NCBI GenBank assembly: GCA_944321125.1 | Contig: CALUKD010000006.1 | Coordinates: 62,001-126,000 of the forward strand | DNA length: 64,000 nt | Direction: 5' to 3' | DNA from: Candidatus Butyricimonas faecavium | Lineage (GTDB): Bacteria; Bacteroidota; Bacteroidia; Bacteroidales; Marinifilaceae | In this document: piece by piece, positions 46,562 through 57,300 of the stretch | Numbering within the stretch: the first letter of the stretch is position 1 | Layout: each line of letters starts with the position of its first letter | Notes under the pieces: generated by a model | What the model was told of the DNA's origin: nothing | What the model saw: the letters and a program-made list of their open reading frames with translations, nothing else | Databases searched by the model: none | Made by a program: the position numbers and the translations under genes

Positions 46562-47524
46562 ATGGAAGAACAGAAAAAATATAAGATACATTTTGCCCCG
46601 GTACAGGGGATTACCGATTGGACATACCGGAATATACATGCTAAATTTTTCGGGGGAGTAGATGCTTATTACACTCCGTTTATCCGGGTGGAGAAGGAGG
46701 ATTCATTTCGTTCAAGAGATATGAAGGATTGCGATCCGGAGTTAAATAGCGTGGACTCGTTGGTTCCCCAAGTATTGGGAGGGGAGCCTGCGGAGTTGGA
46801 TGTTTGTTTGCAGATGTTGGAAGGACGGGGATACAAGCAGGTGGATATTAACATGGGTTGCCCCTTCACGATGATTTCCCGACGGGGAAAGGGAGCTGGA
46901 TTATTGCCTCACCCGGAGAGGGTGGGGGCATTGATGGAGGTGGTGAAGGACTTTCCGGAGATACAATGTTCCGTGAAGATGCGGCTAGGGTGGGAAGATC
47001 CGGGGGAATGTCTGAAGTTATTGCCTGTATTAAATAAAACTCCGTTGGCAGCTATATTTCTCCATGCCCGGGTGGGCGTGCAGGAGTATAAGGGAGAGAC
47101 GGATAAAGGGGCTTTTGAGACTTTTTACAAAGGATGCGAACATCCGTTATATTACAACGGGGATGTATTGACCTTGGAGGATATTCATGCCGTGACGGAA
47201 CGTTTCCCTCGTTTGGAGGGAGTGATGATCGGGAGAGGTTTATTGGCGAATCCGGCCTTGGCACAAGAGTACGTGGAAGGTAGGGTGCTTGACGGAGAGG
47301 AAAGATTGAGAAAATTCAAGTCGTTTCATGCCGAATTACTTGCGGCATACGCCGAGCGATTGCAGGGAGATCACCAGTTGTTAATGAAAATGAAAACATT
47401 CTGGGAGTATTTCATGCCTTCGACAAATCGGAAGGTATTGAAAAAGATTCATAAGAGTAATAAATTGACGCAGTATAATGAGGCGGTAGTGAAGGCTTTT
47501 ATGCCGGGAGATGAGGAAGAGTAA
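46562..47524 (+). CDS. tRNA-dihydrouridine synthase
   Basis: 320 residues from the ATG at 46562. The TIM-barrel FMN enzyme is recognised by FAPVQGITDWTYRN at the N-terminus, QVDINMGCPFTMISRRGKGAGLL with the catalytic Cys, VKMRLGW and YYNGDV, MIGRGLLANPAL. It reduces uridines in the tRNA D-loop. Length suits the DusC-like short group; the target position is unknown. The next gene starts seven bases after its stop. Confidence 0.93.
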   Translation: MEEQKKYKIHFAPVQGITDWTYRNIHAKFFGGVDAYYTPFIRVEKEDSFRSRDMKDCDPELNSVDSLVPQVLGGEPAELDVCLQMLEGRGYKQVDINMGCPFTMISRRGKGAGLLPHPERVGALMEVVKDFPEIQCSVKMRLGWEDPGECLKLLPVLNKTPLAAIFLHARVGVQEYKGETDKGAFETFYKGCEHPLYYNGDVLTLEDIHAVTERFPRLEGVMIGRGLLANPALAQEYVEGRVLDGEERLRKFKSFHAELLAAYAERLQGDHQLLMKMKTFWEYFMPSTNRKVLKKIHKSNKLTQYNEAVVKAFMPGDEEE

Positions 47525-47530
47525 GTGCGG

Positions 47531-47911
47531 ATGAAGAGGGCGATATATATCATCATCGGTTGTATTTCCGTGATTTTGGGGATTGTTGGTATTTTTGTTC
47601 CCGGATTACCGACTACACCCTTTTTGTTGTTGAGTTCGTGGTTGTTCTATAATAGTTCTAAACGATTGCATGATGCTTTACACCGTTCTAAATGGTTGGG
47701 ACCTTATCTGAGGCGTTTTCAAGAACGTAGAGGTGTTGGGTGGAAAACAAAAGCGGTGTCGATTGTGTGTATGTGGACAATGATTTCTATTTCGGCATTC
47801 GTAGTTTTCGAGAACTGGCACGTGCGTTTATTGCTTTTAGGACTAGGGGTAATCGGGACGTGTAGTGTGTTGTTCATTGTTCCTAATGCCAAAAAAACGC
47901 CGGAAAGTTAA
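47531..47911 (+). CDS. YbaN/DUF454 family inner-membrane protein
   Basis: 126 residues from the ATG at 47531 (a GTG two codons upstream is possible). Family signature GIVGIFVPGLPTTPFLLLSSWLFYNSSKR, then HRSKWLGPYLRRFQERRGVGWKTKAV, with two to three membrane segments. The function of YbaN is unknown. A terminator follows. Confidence 0.9.
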   Translation: MKRAIYIIIGCISVILGIVGIFVPGLPTTPFLLLSSWLFYNSSKRLHDALHRSKWLGPYLRRFQERRGVGWKTKAVSIVCMWTMISISAFVVFENWHVRLLLLGLGVIGTCSVLFIVPNAKKTPES

Positions 47912-47927
47912 ATCTCCGGCGTTTTTT
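47891..47927. terminator. Bidirectional terminator between ybaN-like gene and leuS
   Basis: AAAAAACGCCGGA and TCCGGCGTTTTTT form a perfect stem with T-runs in both directions, serving the convergent genes. Confidence 0.85.
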
Positions 47928-47937
47928 ATGTTGAATA

Positions 47938-50709
47938 TTATCCGATCACCACGTTTACAATCTTCTTCGGAACAATGATCATTTTTTTGATCTCTTTTCC
48001 TTCTAACCATTTTGTTGATTCGGGAGCAGCTTTGACAGCAGATTCGATGTCAGCATTTGTTGCCGTTAAGGGCATGGATAATTTGAAACGGACTTTACCG
48101 TTGAATGATACCGGGTACTCAAAAGTGTCTTCTACCAAGAATTTTTCTTCCCATCTTGGGAATGACTCCTTCGTGATGCTTTGGGTGTGACCTAACAGGC
48201 TCCATAACTCTTCTGCCATATGCGGGGCGAAAGGAGCGAGAGCAATCACGAGAGGTTCAAGGATAGCCCGTTTATTACATTTCAAAGCGGTTAATTCATT
48301 CGTGCAAATCATGAATGCGGGAATAGACGTGTTGAACGAGAAGTTTTCGATATCGTATTCTACTTTCTTGATAGTTTTATGTAGCACTTTTAACTCTTCT
48401 TTGGAAGGAGCTTCGTCGCTTACACAGAAGTCTTCACCGACTTGGAACAAACGCCAGAATTTGCGTAAGAATTTGTACACTCCGTCAATACCTTGCGTGT
48501 CCCAAGGTTTGCTGAATTCCAATGGGCCGAGGAACATCTCGTACAAGCGTAACGTGTCAGCCCCGTATTCTTCAATAATCGTGTCGGGGTTAATCACGTT
48601 GAACATGGATTTTGACATCTTTTCGATGGCCCATCCGCAGATGTATTTCCCGTTTTCTAAGATAAATTCTGCATTGGCATATTCCGGCATCCAAGCCCGG
48701 AAAGCGTCTAGGTCGAGAACATCATTTTTAACAATGTTGACATCCACGTGGATTTCCGTAGTTTTATACTGGTCTTTCAGTCCGACGGAAACAAACGTGT
48801 TTGTGCCTTGTATTCTATACACGAAATTTGAACGTCCTTGAATCATTCCTTGGTTGATCAGTTTTTTGAAGGGTTCTTCTTCACAAGCCACACCGAGATC
48901 ATACAGGAACATATTCCAAAAGCGGGCGTAAATCAAATGGCCCGTGGCGTGCTCGGAACCACCGAGATAAAGATCGACATTTCTCCAATAATTACATATG
49001 TTGTGATCTACCAAGGCATTATTGTTGTGGGGATCCATATAACGTAAGAAATAAGCGGATGAACCGGCAAAACCGGGCATCGTGTTTAGTTCTAACGGAT
49101 AACCTTCTTCTGTTTTCCAGTTTTTGGCCCGTCCGAGAGGTGGTTCTCCGTTCTCGGTGGGTAGGTATTTATCGACTTCCGGCAATTCCAACGGAAGTTT
49201 GGATTCGTCCAGCATATAAGGAAGATCGTCCTTGTAGTACACGGGGAACGGTTCACCCCAGTAGCGTTGGCGGCTGAAGATGGCATCGCGCAGGCGGTAG
49301 TTGATTTTGCTTTTGCCAATACCTCGTTTTTCTACTTCTTTGGCGATGTAGGCGATGGCTTCTTTGACTTCCATGCCGTTGATAATGCCACTGTTGATCA
49401 ATTTACCCACTTTTGCATCATAGGAGCCTTCCGACATATCGTGACCTTCCCCGTCATCGATAACGGGAATGATGGGCAAGTTGAAATGTTTCGCGAAAGC
49501 ATAGTCACGGCTATCATGTCCCGGTACAGCCATGATGGCTCCGGTTCCGTAGCCGGAAAGAACGTATTCACTGATCCAAATGGGTATGGCTTCGTTGGTG
49601 AATGGATTGATAGCATATGATCCGGTGAAGACACCTGTAACCTTTTTCACTTCGGTCTGGCGTTCCCGTTCCGTGCGTTTAGACACGTAATCCAAATATT
49701 CGGCAACGGCATCAGCCTGTTCGGGTGTTGTTAACGGCTTTACGTAGTCTGACTCGGGAGCCAGTACCATGAAGCTAACCCCGAAGATCGTGTCGGGACG
49801 AGTGGTGAAAATTTCTAATTTTAGATCAGAATCTTTCACGTCAAATTTCACGTCCGCTCCTTGTGAACGCCCGATCCAGTTGCGCTGGATATCTTTCAAG
49901 GAGTCGGACCAATCGATGCGGTCAAGCCCGTCAAGCAATCTTTGGGCATAGGCGGAAACCCGTAATGACCATTGACGCATCTTTTTTTGTACCACGGGAT
50001 ATCCCCCGCGGATGGATAATCCTTCTTTTACTTCATCATTTGCCAATACTGTCCCCAGTTGTGGACACCAATTTACCATAGTGTCGGCCAAATAGGCAAG
50101 ACGGTAGTTCAGTAATATTTCTTGTTGTTCCTTTGTACTTTTGTTTTTCCATTCCTCGGCGGTAAAGTTCATCTCTTCGCCGCAAGCCACGTTTAATCCT
50201 TGGGTTCCGACAGTTTCGAATGCTTTTACCAGTTCGGAGATCGGCATGGCTTTTTGCTTGTCGTAGCAATAGAAACTATTGAACATTTGGATAAAAGTCC
50301 ATTGAGTCCATTTGTAGTATTCCGGGTCACAGGTACGGATTTCGCGGTCCCAATCAAAAGAGAACCCGATTTTATCCATTTGTTCCCGGTAACGGCGGAT
50401 GTTTTTCTCGGTGGTGATGGCCGGGTGTTGTCCGGTTTGGATGGCATATTGCTCTGCGGGTAAACCGTAGGCATCATATCCCATGGGATGCAATACGTTG
50501 AATCCTTTCAGGTGTTTGTAACGAGAATAGATGTCGGAAGCGATGTAGCCTAGCGGGTGTCCCACGTGTAACCCTGCCCCGGAAGGGTAAGGAAACATAT
50601 CCAACACGTAATATTTGGGCTTGGAAGGATCGACTTCCACCCGGTAAGTTTTATTTTCTTGCCAGTAGCTTTGCCACTTTTTTTCGACTTCCTTGAAATT
50701 GTATTCCAT
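47938..50709 (-). CDS. leuS: Leucyl-tRNA synthetase
   Basis: 923 residues. The class I signature HIGH appears as HVGH in [15 protein letters not shown] (about residues 42-54) and KMSKS in [11 protein letters not shown] (about 690). The CP1 editing domain is present ([34 protein letters not shown] with the editing Asp). The C-terminal domain ends in [14 protein letters not shown]. Stand-alone gene. Confidence 0.98.
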   Translation of the reverse strand: MEYNFKEVEKKWQSYWQENKTYRVEVDPSKPKYYVLDMFPYPSGAGLHVGHPLGYIASDIYSRYKHLKGFNVLHPMGYDAYGLPAEQYAIQTGQHPAITTEKNIRRYREQMDKIGFSFDWDREIRTCDPEYYKWTQWTFIQMFNSFYCYDKQKAMPISELVKAFETVGTQGLNVACGEEMNFTAEEWKNKSTKEQQEILLNYRLAYLADTMVNWCPQLGTVLANDEVKEGLSIRGGYPVVQKKMRQWSLRVSAYAQRLLDGLDRIDWSDSLKDIQRNWIGRSQGADVKFDVKDSDLKLEIFTTRPDTIFGVSFMVLAPESDYVKPLTTPEQADAVAEYLDYVSKRTERERQTEVKKVTGVFTGSYAINPFTNEAIPIWISEYVLSGYGTGAIMAVPGHDSRDYAFAKHFNLPIIPVIDDGEGHDMSEGSYDAKVGKLINSGIINGMEVKEAIAYIAKEVEKRGIGKSKINYRLRDAIFSRQRYWGEPFPVYYKDDLPYMLDESKLPLELPEVDKYLPTENGEPPLGRAKNWKTEEGYPLELNTMPGFAGSSAYFLRYMDPHNNNALVDHNICNYWRNVDLYLGGSEHATGHLIYARFWNMFLYDLGVACEEEPFKKLINQGMIQGRSNFVYRIQGTNTFVSVGLKDQYKTTEIHVDVNIVKNDVLDLDAFRAWMPEYANAEFILENGKYICGWAIEKMSKSMFNVINPDTIIEEYGADTLRLYEMFLGPLEFSKPWDTQGIDGVYKFLRKFWRLFQVGEDFCVSDEAPSKEELKVLHKTIKKVEYDIENFSFNTSIPAFMICTNELTALKCNKRAILEPLVIALAPFAPHMAEELWSLLGHTQSITKESFPRWEEKFLVEDTFEYPVSFNGKVRFKLSMPLTATNADIESAVKAAPESTKWLEGKEIKKMIIVPKKIVNVVIG

Positions 50710-50741
50710 GTTAATCCTTTTTTAGTTCTCGTAATGAATCG

Positions 50742-50749
50742 CAAAGGTA
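50742..50749 (-). promoter_or_regulatory. Possible -7 box of leuS
   Basis: TACCTTTG on the minus strand fits the consensus about 33 bases before the start codon. The -33 element is weak. Confidence 0.45.
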
Positions 50750-50828
50750 ATAAAAATTGCATGATATTAATATTAACTCCATCCCTATAATCAAGTATGT
50801 AAAGAATCGTTTTTACCCATTTTAAGGG

Positions 50829-50860
50829 ATTGTAGGGGGAGGTGGGGTACCTTACTTTTG
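50829..50860 (+). promoter_or_regulatory. Promoter of the hmu operon
   Basis: ATTG (50829-50832), 20 bases and TACTTTTG (50853-50860) fit the Bacteroidetes promoter; transcription would start near 50867, about 32 bases before hmuY. Iron or heme control is expected, but I see no Fur box I could defend. Confidence 0.65.
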
Positions 50861-50898
50861 CGACACTAAATTGTTGTTAAACTAAATTTTTAAATATA

Positions 50899-51936
50899 AT
50901 GAAAAAGATAAATTGGTTTCTTGTGGTTATCCTGTTATTGGGAGCGTGTTTTACGGCTTGTACGGATGATGATGATAACGGCGGTTCTTGGAATGGTGAG
51001 TCTGTTACTGTAGATTGCGACCCGTATGATGCTTGGACATATTTTAGTTTCAAAGAGGGTAAGACGGTGAAGACGTTGAAAGTAAAAAGTATGGAAGGGG
51101 CTGTGACGGGAGTATATTACGGGGATTTGAGTTCTAGTACTCTTATAAAAAATACAGATTCTCTCTTGATGGTGGTTAATGAAGGAGTCGGTGATACGGT
51201 GGTTATTTCTTTCCCGGCTTGTGAAGTTGGTGGAATGGGAAATGCAGAAGTAATGGGTGCTAGTTTCTCTTTAAAAGCGATTGCTAAAAAGGAAGGTAAC
51301 GTATGGAAAATTTCGAGCGAAAAGTCTGTTGTTGAGATGGAAAAGGAAGATGATTCCACGACGGATTATTATATGTCGATAAATGGAACAATCGGTACGA
51401 CGAAAGATTCTGACTTTAGTCTTACTTTGTATATGAATGTAAAGGCAATGGAAGATGGAGGTATGCAAATGAACATGGGAGGAACCTTTGCCGGGGAAGC
51501 TACCGGAAAGACTTACGCTGTGGATGGTGATGAAACTTCTTTCGATTGGGATATTGCTTTCCATCGGTATGATATAAAGACGAATGGTGGAGCAGCTATC
51601 ATGTTGCAGACCACGGATTTGGAAAGTGTTACTTCTGCCAGTGTTACAGGGGAAAGTTTTACCTCTGACGTAGATGGAGAGGTCATGGTGGATATGTCGG
51701 GAATGATGAGTGGTTTTGTCGGGTATCAACCCACGAAAGTTAACGAGGTCTTGGCTAAATGGGTAACGGCAACTCCTACCGGATCAATGCCTCCGTATAC
51801 GTATGAAATTAATGGTAAGGTGTTTGTAGTGAAGACTGCCGGGGGTGAATATGCAAAATTACGTTTCACGGATATGTCTGATGCCACGGGCAAAAATGAG
51901 GCAGCTACATTTGATTACGAGTTCCCTCTAAAATAA
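50899..51936 (+). CDS. hmuY: HmuY-family heme-binding lipoprotein with an inserted domain
   Basis: 345 residues, lipobox LLGAC (Cys17) and an acidic tail TDDDDNGG favouring surface display. The HmuY fold is split: the first strand AWTYFSFKEGK lies at about 45-55, while the rest (FDWDIAFHRYDIKTNGG from 215, VLAKWVTATPTG, KVFVVKTAGGEYAKLRF) resumes after an insert of about 150 residues that resembles a calycin-like beta-barrel. HmuY captures heme outside the cell and passes it to the TonB receptor encoded next. P. gingivalis HmuY is about 216 residues, so this form is markedly longer. Heme ligands cannot be assigned with certainty. Confidence 0.85.
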   Translation: MKKINWFLVVILLLGACFTACTDDDDNGGSWNGESVTVDCDPYDAWTYFSFKEGKTVKTLKVKSMEGAVTGVYYGDLSSSTLIKNTDSLLMVVNEGVGDTVVISFPACEVGGMGNAEVMGASFSLKAIAKKEGNVWKISSEKSVVEMEKEDDSTTDYYMSINGTIGTTKDSDFSLTLYMNVKAMEDGGMQMNMGGTFAGEATGKTYAVDGDETSFDWDIAFHRYDIKTNGGAAIMLQTTDLESVTSASVTGESFTSDVDGEVMVDMSGMMSGFVGYQPTKVNEVLAKWVTATPTGSMPPYTYEINGKVFVVKTAGGEYAKLRFTDMSDATGKNEAATFDYEFPLK

Positions 51937-51957
51937 TTTTTATTTATGATCAACCAA

Positions 51958-52066
51958 GAGGGTGTCCAAAAGTCAATTTTAAAACGGTTACCTTCCCTAA
52001 CCCCTCCTTGCACGGGAGGGGAAATCGTTTGGTAATCGGTAAATGGAAAACTTTTGGCTCAGCCTC
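51958..52066. mobile_element. MITE-like repeat between hmuY and hmuR
   Basis: A 109-base segment has imperfect terminal inverted repeats (GAGGGTGTCCAAAAGTC at 51958-51974; ACTTTTGGCTCAGCCTC ending at 52066), like the ends of several Bacteroidetes IS elements. An internal hairpin CCCCTCC / GGAGGGG (52010-52022 region) lies in the middle. No coding capacity and no clear target duplication. Decayed or non-autonomous; assignment is by eye. Confidence 0.55.
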
Positions 52067-52088
52067 TTTTTCCGTAAAATAGAGTTTT

Positions 52089-54326
52089 ATGAGGTGTAAT
52101 TTGTTAATATTGTTTTTTATTCTTTTGTCATCAACTTTGATGGCAGACGAGCATTCCAATGAGGCCCCTGCTTTTGAAGTGCGGGGTATTGTTACTGATG
52201 AGAAAGGAGAGGGATTACCGGGAGCATCCGTGTGGGTGAAGGGAACGGTGGTCGGAGCCGGAACAAATGCTAAAGGTGAGTTTTCTTTTAAGTTGTCATC
52301 GAAGAATAAGTGTGTGTTACGGGTGAGCTTTACGGGGTATGAACCGCAGGAACGAGAGGTGACTCCGGGGGTTGACAGTTTGTATCGTTTTGTGCTGGAA
52401 CCAAGTAATAATGCGTTGAACGAGGTCGTGATCACGGGAACCCGTACGCTTAAGCCATTAAAAGATGTCCCGGTGCTTACCCGTGTGATTTCACAAGAAG
52501 ATATAGCACAGATAAATCCGTTAGACCTGCAAAGTTTACTGGAGTATGAAATGCCGGGTTTACAATTTGGATTAGCCCACGGTTCCGGGTTACCGGAATT
52601 GAAATTCCAAGGATCTGCCGGGGGATATGTGTTATTTATGATCGACGGAGAGCGTGTTGCCGGAGAGGGGTCTAGTAATAATATTGATTATAACTTGATT
52701 GACATGGATAATGTGGAGCGTATTGAGATCGTCAAGGGGCCGATGTCCACTCTTTATGGTTCTCAAGCAATGGGGGGAGTGGTAAATATTATTACGAAAG
52801 ATGCGAATCGTCCTTTTACAGGGAATGTTTCTGTACGTTATGGAAATAATGATGAAAGTAAATATTCCCTGTCTTTGGGAACAAAACAAGGACGTTTCTC
52901 TGCGCTGACCTCTCTTTCCTACCGTAAGCGAGATGCTTATGCCTTAAAAGATAAAGAAGGACAAATTGAGTATTCGTATTATAAAGATATACATGGGAGA
53001 GATTCTGTGGTAGCGGATACTTCGGAGAAAGGAATGTCTAGTGTAAATGGATTCGAGATCTGGCAGGCAAATCAAAAATTGAGTTACACGTTTAACGAGA
53101 ATTTTCGTATTTCATTGAATGGAACATATTATAGTGATGATGTGTTGGAATATGTGGAACAAAAAGAGCAGGATCGCTTTTCTAATTATAGTATAAATCC
53201 TCGGGTGTATTACGCTATTAATGATTCTCATATACTAGACTTCTCGTATGTGTTTGAGAATTATGAGAAACGCTATATTTATACGACCTCATTGCCTTCC
53301 AAAAAGGTTTTTGGAGATTTAACCAATACCGTTCGATTGAATTATACCGGATACATACACGAAAAACATACATTGACAGCTGGGATAGAAGTAAATACCC
53401 AAAGATTGCAACATTATTGGTTTGATAACGGGTCTGGGAAAAAATTTGATGCCCAAACCTATGTTTTATACTTGCAGGAAGATTATAAAGTAAGTGATTC
53501 GTTTAGCGTGTTGGCTGGAGTTCGTTCGGATTGTCATTCGGAATATGGTTTTCATGCTAGCCCGAAAATTTCGTTGATGTATAAATACGGTGTTTTGACG
53601 TTACGCGGTGGTTACGGGATGGGATTTCGTATACCTTCCTTGAAAGAATTACATAGCGAGTATGACATGGGCGGACAGGGATTTTTTATGATATATGGCA
53701 ACGAAGACCTAGAGCCTGAAATCAGTCATCAAGGAACATTCTCCGCGGAAGTGACGAAGGGAATTTTTAATGGTTCCGTGTCCGGTTATTATACGAGATT
53801 TTTTGATGAAATAGCCTTAGGTTTGGCTGCGGACGGAAAAAATCAGCAGTATTATAATGCGGATAATGCGACAAGGACGGGCGTTGATGTGATGGCGCAG
53901 TTCCGTTTTAAAAACGGTTTGACCTTAAAAGGTGCTTACGCTTATATTGATGTACATTCCGAAATAGACGGGTATAATATGGCGAGTGATCGTCCGCATA
54001 GTTTGACTTTCACGGCAAATTATTCCAAGGTATTCGGGAAAGTTACCTTATCGGCGGCTCTGAATGGGCGATGGATGTCTTCGGTGGAGACGTGGTACAA
54101 GAATAGTGCGGGTGGTTACGTGAAAAATGAATATGAGAGCCGGACCTTCTGTTCCTTGAATCTCGGAGCCCGTTTCCCGAGAGGTTTCCGTTTCACGGGA
54201 GGTATTGATAACTTGTTTGATTTCAAGGATAAGAACGTGACAGCCGATCAATCGGTGACACCGCAAAGAGGAATCGGTTTTATCGGAACATTGTCGGTGA
54301 ATATAGCAGATTTATTAAAATTATAA
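52089..54326 (+). CDS. hmuR: HmuR-type TonB-dependent heme receptor
   Basis: 745 residues: signal peptide (LLILFFILLSSTLMA), a carboxypeptidase-regulatory-like domain (about 30-110, VRGIVTDEKGEGLPGASVWVKG), a plug (about 118-235, LNEVVITGTRTLKPLKDVPV, IEIVKGPMSTLYGSQAMGGVVNIITK) and a 22-strand-type barrel. It has no STN domain. Position directly between hmuY and hmuS makes heme the likely cargo. HmuR imports heme with energy from TonB/ExbB/ExbD. The start codon follows the MITE-like repeat by 22 bases. Confidence 0.9.
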   Translation: MRCNLLILFFILLSSTLMADEHSNEAPAFEVRGIVTDEKGEGLPGASVWVKGTVVGAGTNAKGEFSFKLSSKNKCVLRVSFTGYEPQEREVTPGVDSLYRFVLEPSNNALNEVVITGTRTLKPLKDVPVLTRVISQEDIAQINPLDLQSLLEYEMPGLQFGLAHGSGLPELKFQGSAGGYVLFMIDGERVAGEGSSNNIDYNLIDMDNVERIEIVKGPMSTLYGSQAMGGVVNIITKDANRPFTGNVSVRYGNNDESKYSLSLGTKQGRFSALTSLSYRKRDAYALKDKEGQIEYSYYKDIHGRDSVVADTSEKGMSSVNGFEIWQANQKLSYTFNENFRISLNGTYYSDDVLEYVEQKEQDRFSNYSINPRVYYAINDSHILDFSYVFENYEKRYIYTTSLPSKKVFGDLTNTVRLNYTGYIHEKHTLTAGIEVNTQRLQHYWFDNGSGKKFDAQTYVLYLQEDYKVSDSFSVLAGVRSDCHSEYGFHASPKISLMYKYGVLTLRGGYGMGFRIPSLKELHSEYDMGGQGFFMIYGNEDLEPEISHQGTFSAEVTKGIFNGSVSGYYTRFFDEIALGLAADGKNQQYYNADNATRTGVDVMAQFRFKNGLTLKGAYAYIDVHSEIDGYNMASDRPHSLTFTANYSKVFGKVTLSAALNGRWMSSVETWYKNSAGGYVKNEYESRTFCSLNLGARFPRGFRFTGGIDNLFDFKDKNVTADQSVTPQRGIGFIGTLSVNIADLLKL

Positions 54327-54345
54327 TCAATTAAAAAGAAAACTG

Positions 54346-57300
54346 ATGAGAAAAAAGTGGCTTACGTTGAGTTGTCTTTTAATTGTTATTTTGGTGGGAA
54401 TATGGGTATATAATACTTGGTTCGGGGCCACCAAGATCGCTTTTGTGAATTTCCAGACGATTACGATGGGAGGAATTGCGAAGGCGAATGACAATTCGTT
54501 TATTAAATTACAGGAAGTATCCGTGGAGGAACTGGATCGGTTGTCCGGTTTCGATATGGTATTTGTAAACGGGATGGGCTTGCGTGTTGTTGAGGAACAA
54601 CGTCAGCAAATACAGAATGCGGCTGACAAAGGTATACTGGTGTACACGACTATGGCAACGAATCCGGCGAATAATATATGTACGATTGATTCTGTTGATC
54701 AGGTCGCTTTAAGAGGTTATTTGGGAAGCGGTGGAAGACGGAATTACCGGAATATGCTGAACTATATCCGGAAAAATATGGATAAGAAGATTATTGCCGT
54801 GGAAGAACCGGAGGCCCCGATCGAGAGGGCTTCGGATGTGCTGTATCATGCTGATATGGATAAACCGGGAGATGAACTTGATTTTATTTCTGTTGATGAG
54901 TACGAAAAGTATTTGAAAAGCAAACAGTTGTATAAAGAGGGGGCGAAGAAGATTGTGGTGACGGGACAAATGGCTGATGCCACGGGGTTGATTGACACGC
55001 TGGAGCAAGTAGGGTACAATGTTTATCCTGTTTTATCTTTGCGGCGCTTACTTGACTTTGTCCGTGAGATCAATCCGGATGTAATTATCAATATGGCGCA
55101 TGGACGTTTGGGGGACAATATCGTGAAGTATCTGGAAGAGCGTAATATCCTGTTGTTTGCCCCTTTAACAGTAAATAGCTTGGTAGAAGAGTGGGAAAAA
55201 GATCCGATGGGAATGTCCGGAGGGTTTATGTCCCAAAGTATTGTGACTCCGGAAATTGACGGGGCGGTCCGTACATCGGCTCTTTTCGCGCAATATGAGG
55301 ATAAAGAAGGTTTACGCCATTCTTTTGCCGTGCCTTCCCGATTGAAAACCTACGTGGAAAATATCCAGAAGACATTGGCTCTTAAGGATAAACCGAATAG
55401 TGAAAAACGAGTTGTCATTTACTATTATAAAGGTCCGGGACAAAGTGCCATGAGTGCTGCCGGGATGGAAGTGGTTCCGTCGTTGTATAATCTTTTGAAA
55501 AAGATGAAGGAAGAGGGATACCGGGTAGATAATCTTCCGGCAAATTCCAAGGAGTTGGAAAAAATAATTATGGCAGAAGGTGCTGTGTTTGGTACTTACG
55601 CGGATGGAGTGGTTGATCGTTTCCTAAAAGAAAGCCACCCGTTACTGATTTCAAAGGAAGAATATGAGAGTTGGGTGAAACAGGTTTTGCGACCGGAAAA
55701 ATATGCTGAAGTGGTAGCTGCTTTCGGAGAGTTCCCCGGGGAATACATGAGTACTGCCGATGGTAAGTTAGGGGTATCCCGTATTCAGTTTGGAAACGTG
55801 GTCATCATGCCGCAGCCGGCTGCCGGAGGTGGGGATAACGCTTTCCAGATTGTACACGGAACGGATGTAGCACCGCCTCACTCTTATGTTGCCGCTTATT
55901 TATGGATGCAGTATGGATTTAAAGCGGATGCCATGATTCATTTTGGCACGCATGGTAGTTTGGAATTTACACCCAAAAAACAGGCAGCCTTGTGTGATTT
56001 GGATTGGCCCGACCGTTTGGTGGGTAGTGTACCTCATTTTTATATTTATTCAATTGGAGACGTGGGAGAAGGTATGATTGCTAAACGTCGCGGATATGGG
56101 GTGTTACAATCTTATCTGACCCCTCCGTTTATGGAGAGTAACGTTAGGGGAATCTATCGGAATTTGACAGAAAAAATAAAGATATATAACCAGAAAGCCT
56201 ATCCGGAGAAAGGTGTGGCTAATTCAAAGGAGGTGGAGCAAGCTTCCTTGTCGGTGAAAGAATTAGCCGTTTCCTTGGGAATGCATCGGGAGTTGGGGCT
56301 GGATAGCGTGTTGAATGTTCCTTACACGGAAGAAGAAATATTGAAGATCGAGAATTTCGCAGACGAGTTAGCGGCGGAGAAAGTTACCGGACAATTGTAT
56401 ACGATGGGTGTTCCCTATGAGGCAGCCCGGATTGAATCGTCCGTTTATTCGATGGCAACCGATCCGATTGCCTATGGGTTGTTCGGGTTAGATCGGTTGA
56501 GAGGAAAGGCGGATGCAGAGGTGTTGAAACGTAAGACTGTCTTTACCGAACGTTATCTTGATCCGGCCAAACGATTGGTGGGGAGATTACTGGATGGACG
56601 CGAGAAAGTAGATGATGATTTTATTTGCCGGGTGGCAGGGATCTCGAAAGAGAAACTGGCGCAAGCTCGTGAAATAGATAAAGATCGGAATGCTCCTAAG
56701 GGAATGATGGCGATGATGATGGCTGCTGCGGCAAAGCAACCGGAGGTCACACCAGTGAAAAAGGAAGAGGAAGGGCATCCGATGTCCGGGATGATGAAAA
56801 GTATAATGAAGCGGATGGGTGAAGGGAAAACCCCTGAAGAGCGGTTGGAAATGGCGAAAAAGATGGGAGCTCCCAAGGAGGCTTTGGAAAAGATGAAAGC
56901 GGCTATGGAAAGGGAAAATGGGGAAGGAAATTTGGATGTGAAGAAGGGAAAAATGCAGGAAAACAGGGGGACTGGCGATATGATGGCGATGGCCGAAAAG
57001 ATGGGTATGCCGAAAGAAGCTATCGAGAAAGTGAAAGCTTCTATGGGAAAATCAAAAGGTGGAAACTTGGATATGAGCGCCATGATGAAGGCGATGATGG
57101 GAAAGAAGGCCAAGGAATATTCCAAAGAAGAAGTAAGCAAGGCCTTGGCTATTATGGAAGTGGAACGGACATTGAAAAATGTGAATAATTATAAGCGGGC
57201 GTTACAGGAAAGTCCGGATTGTGAATTACGGTCGTTGATGAACGCCCTGAATGGCGGTTATACGGCTCCTTCTCCCGGAGGTGATCCTATCGTGAACCCG

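Noticed and set aside
56553..57140. 195-codon minus-strand frame inside hmuS
   Set aside because: Antisense shadow of the Met/Ala/Lys-rich insert; its Ser/Ile/Phe-rich composition follows from the complementary codons.
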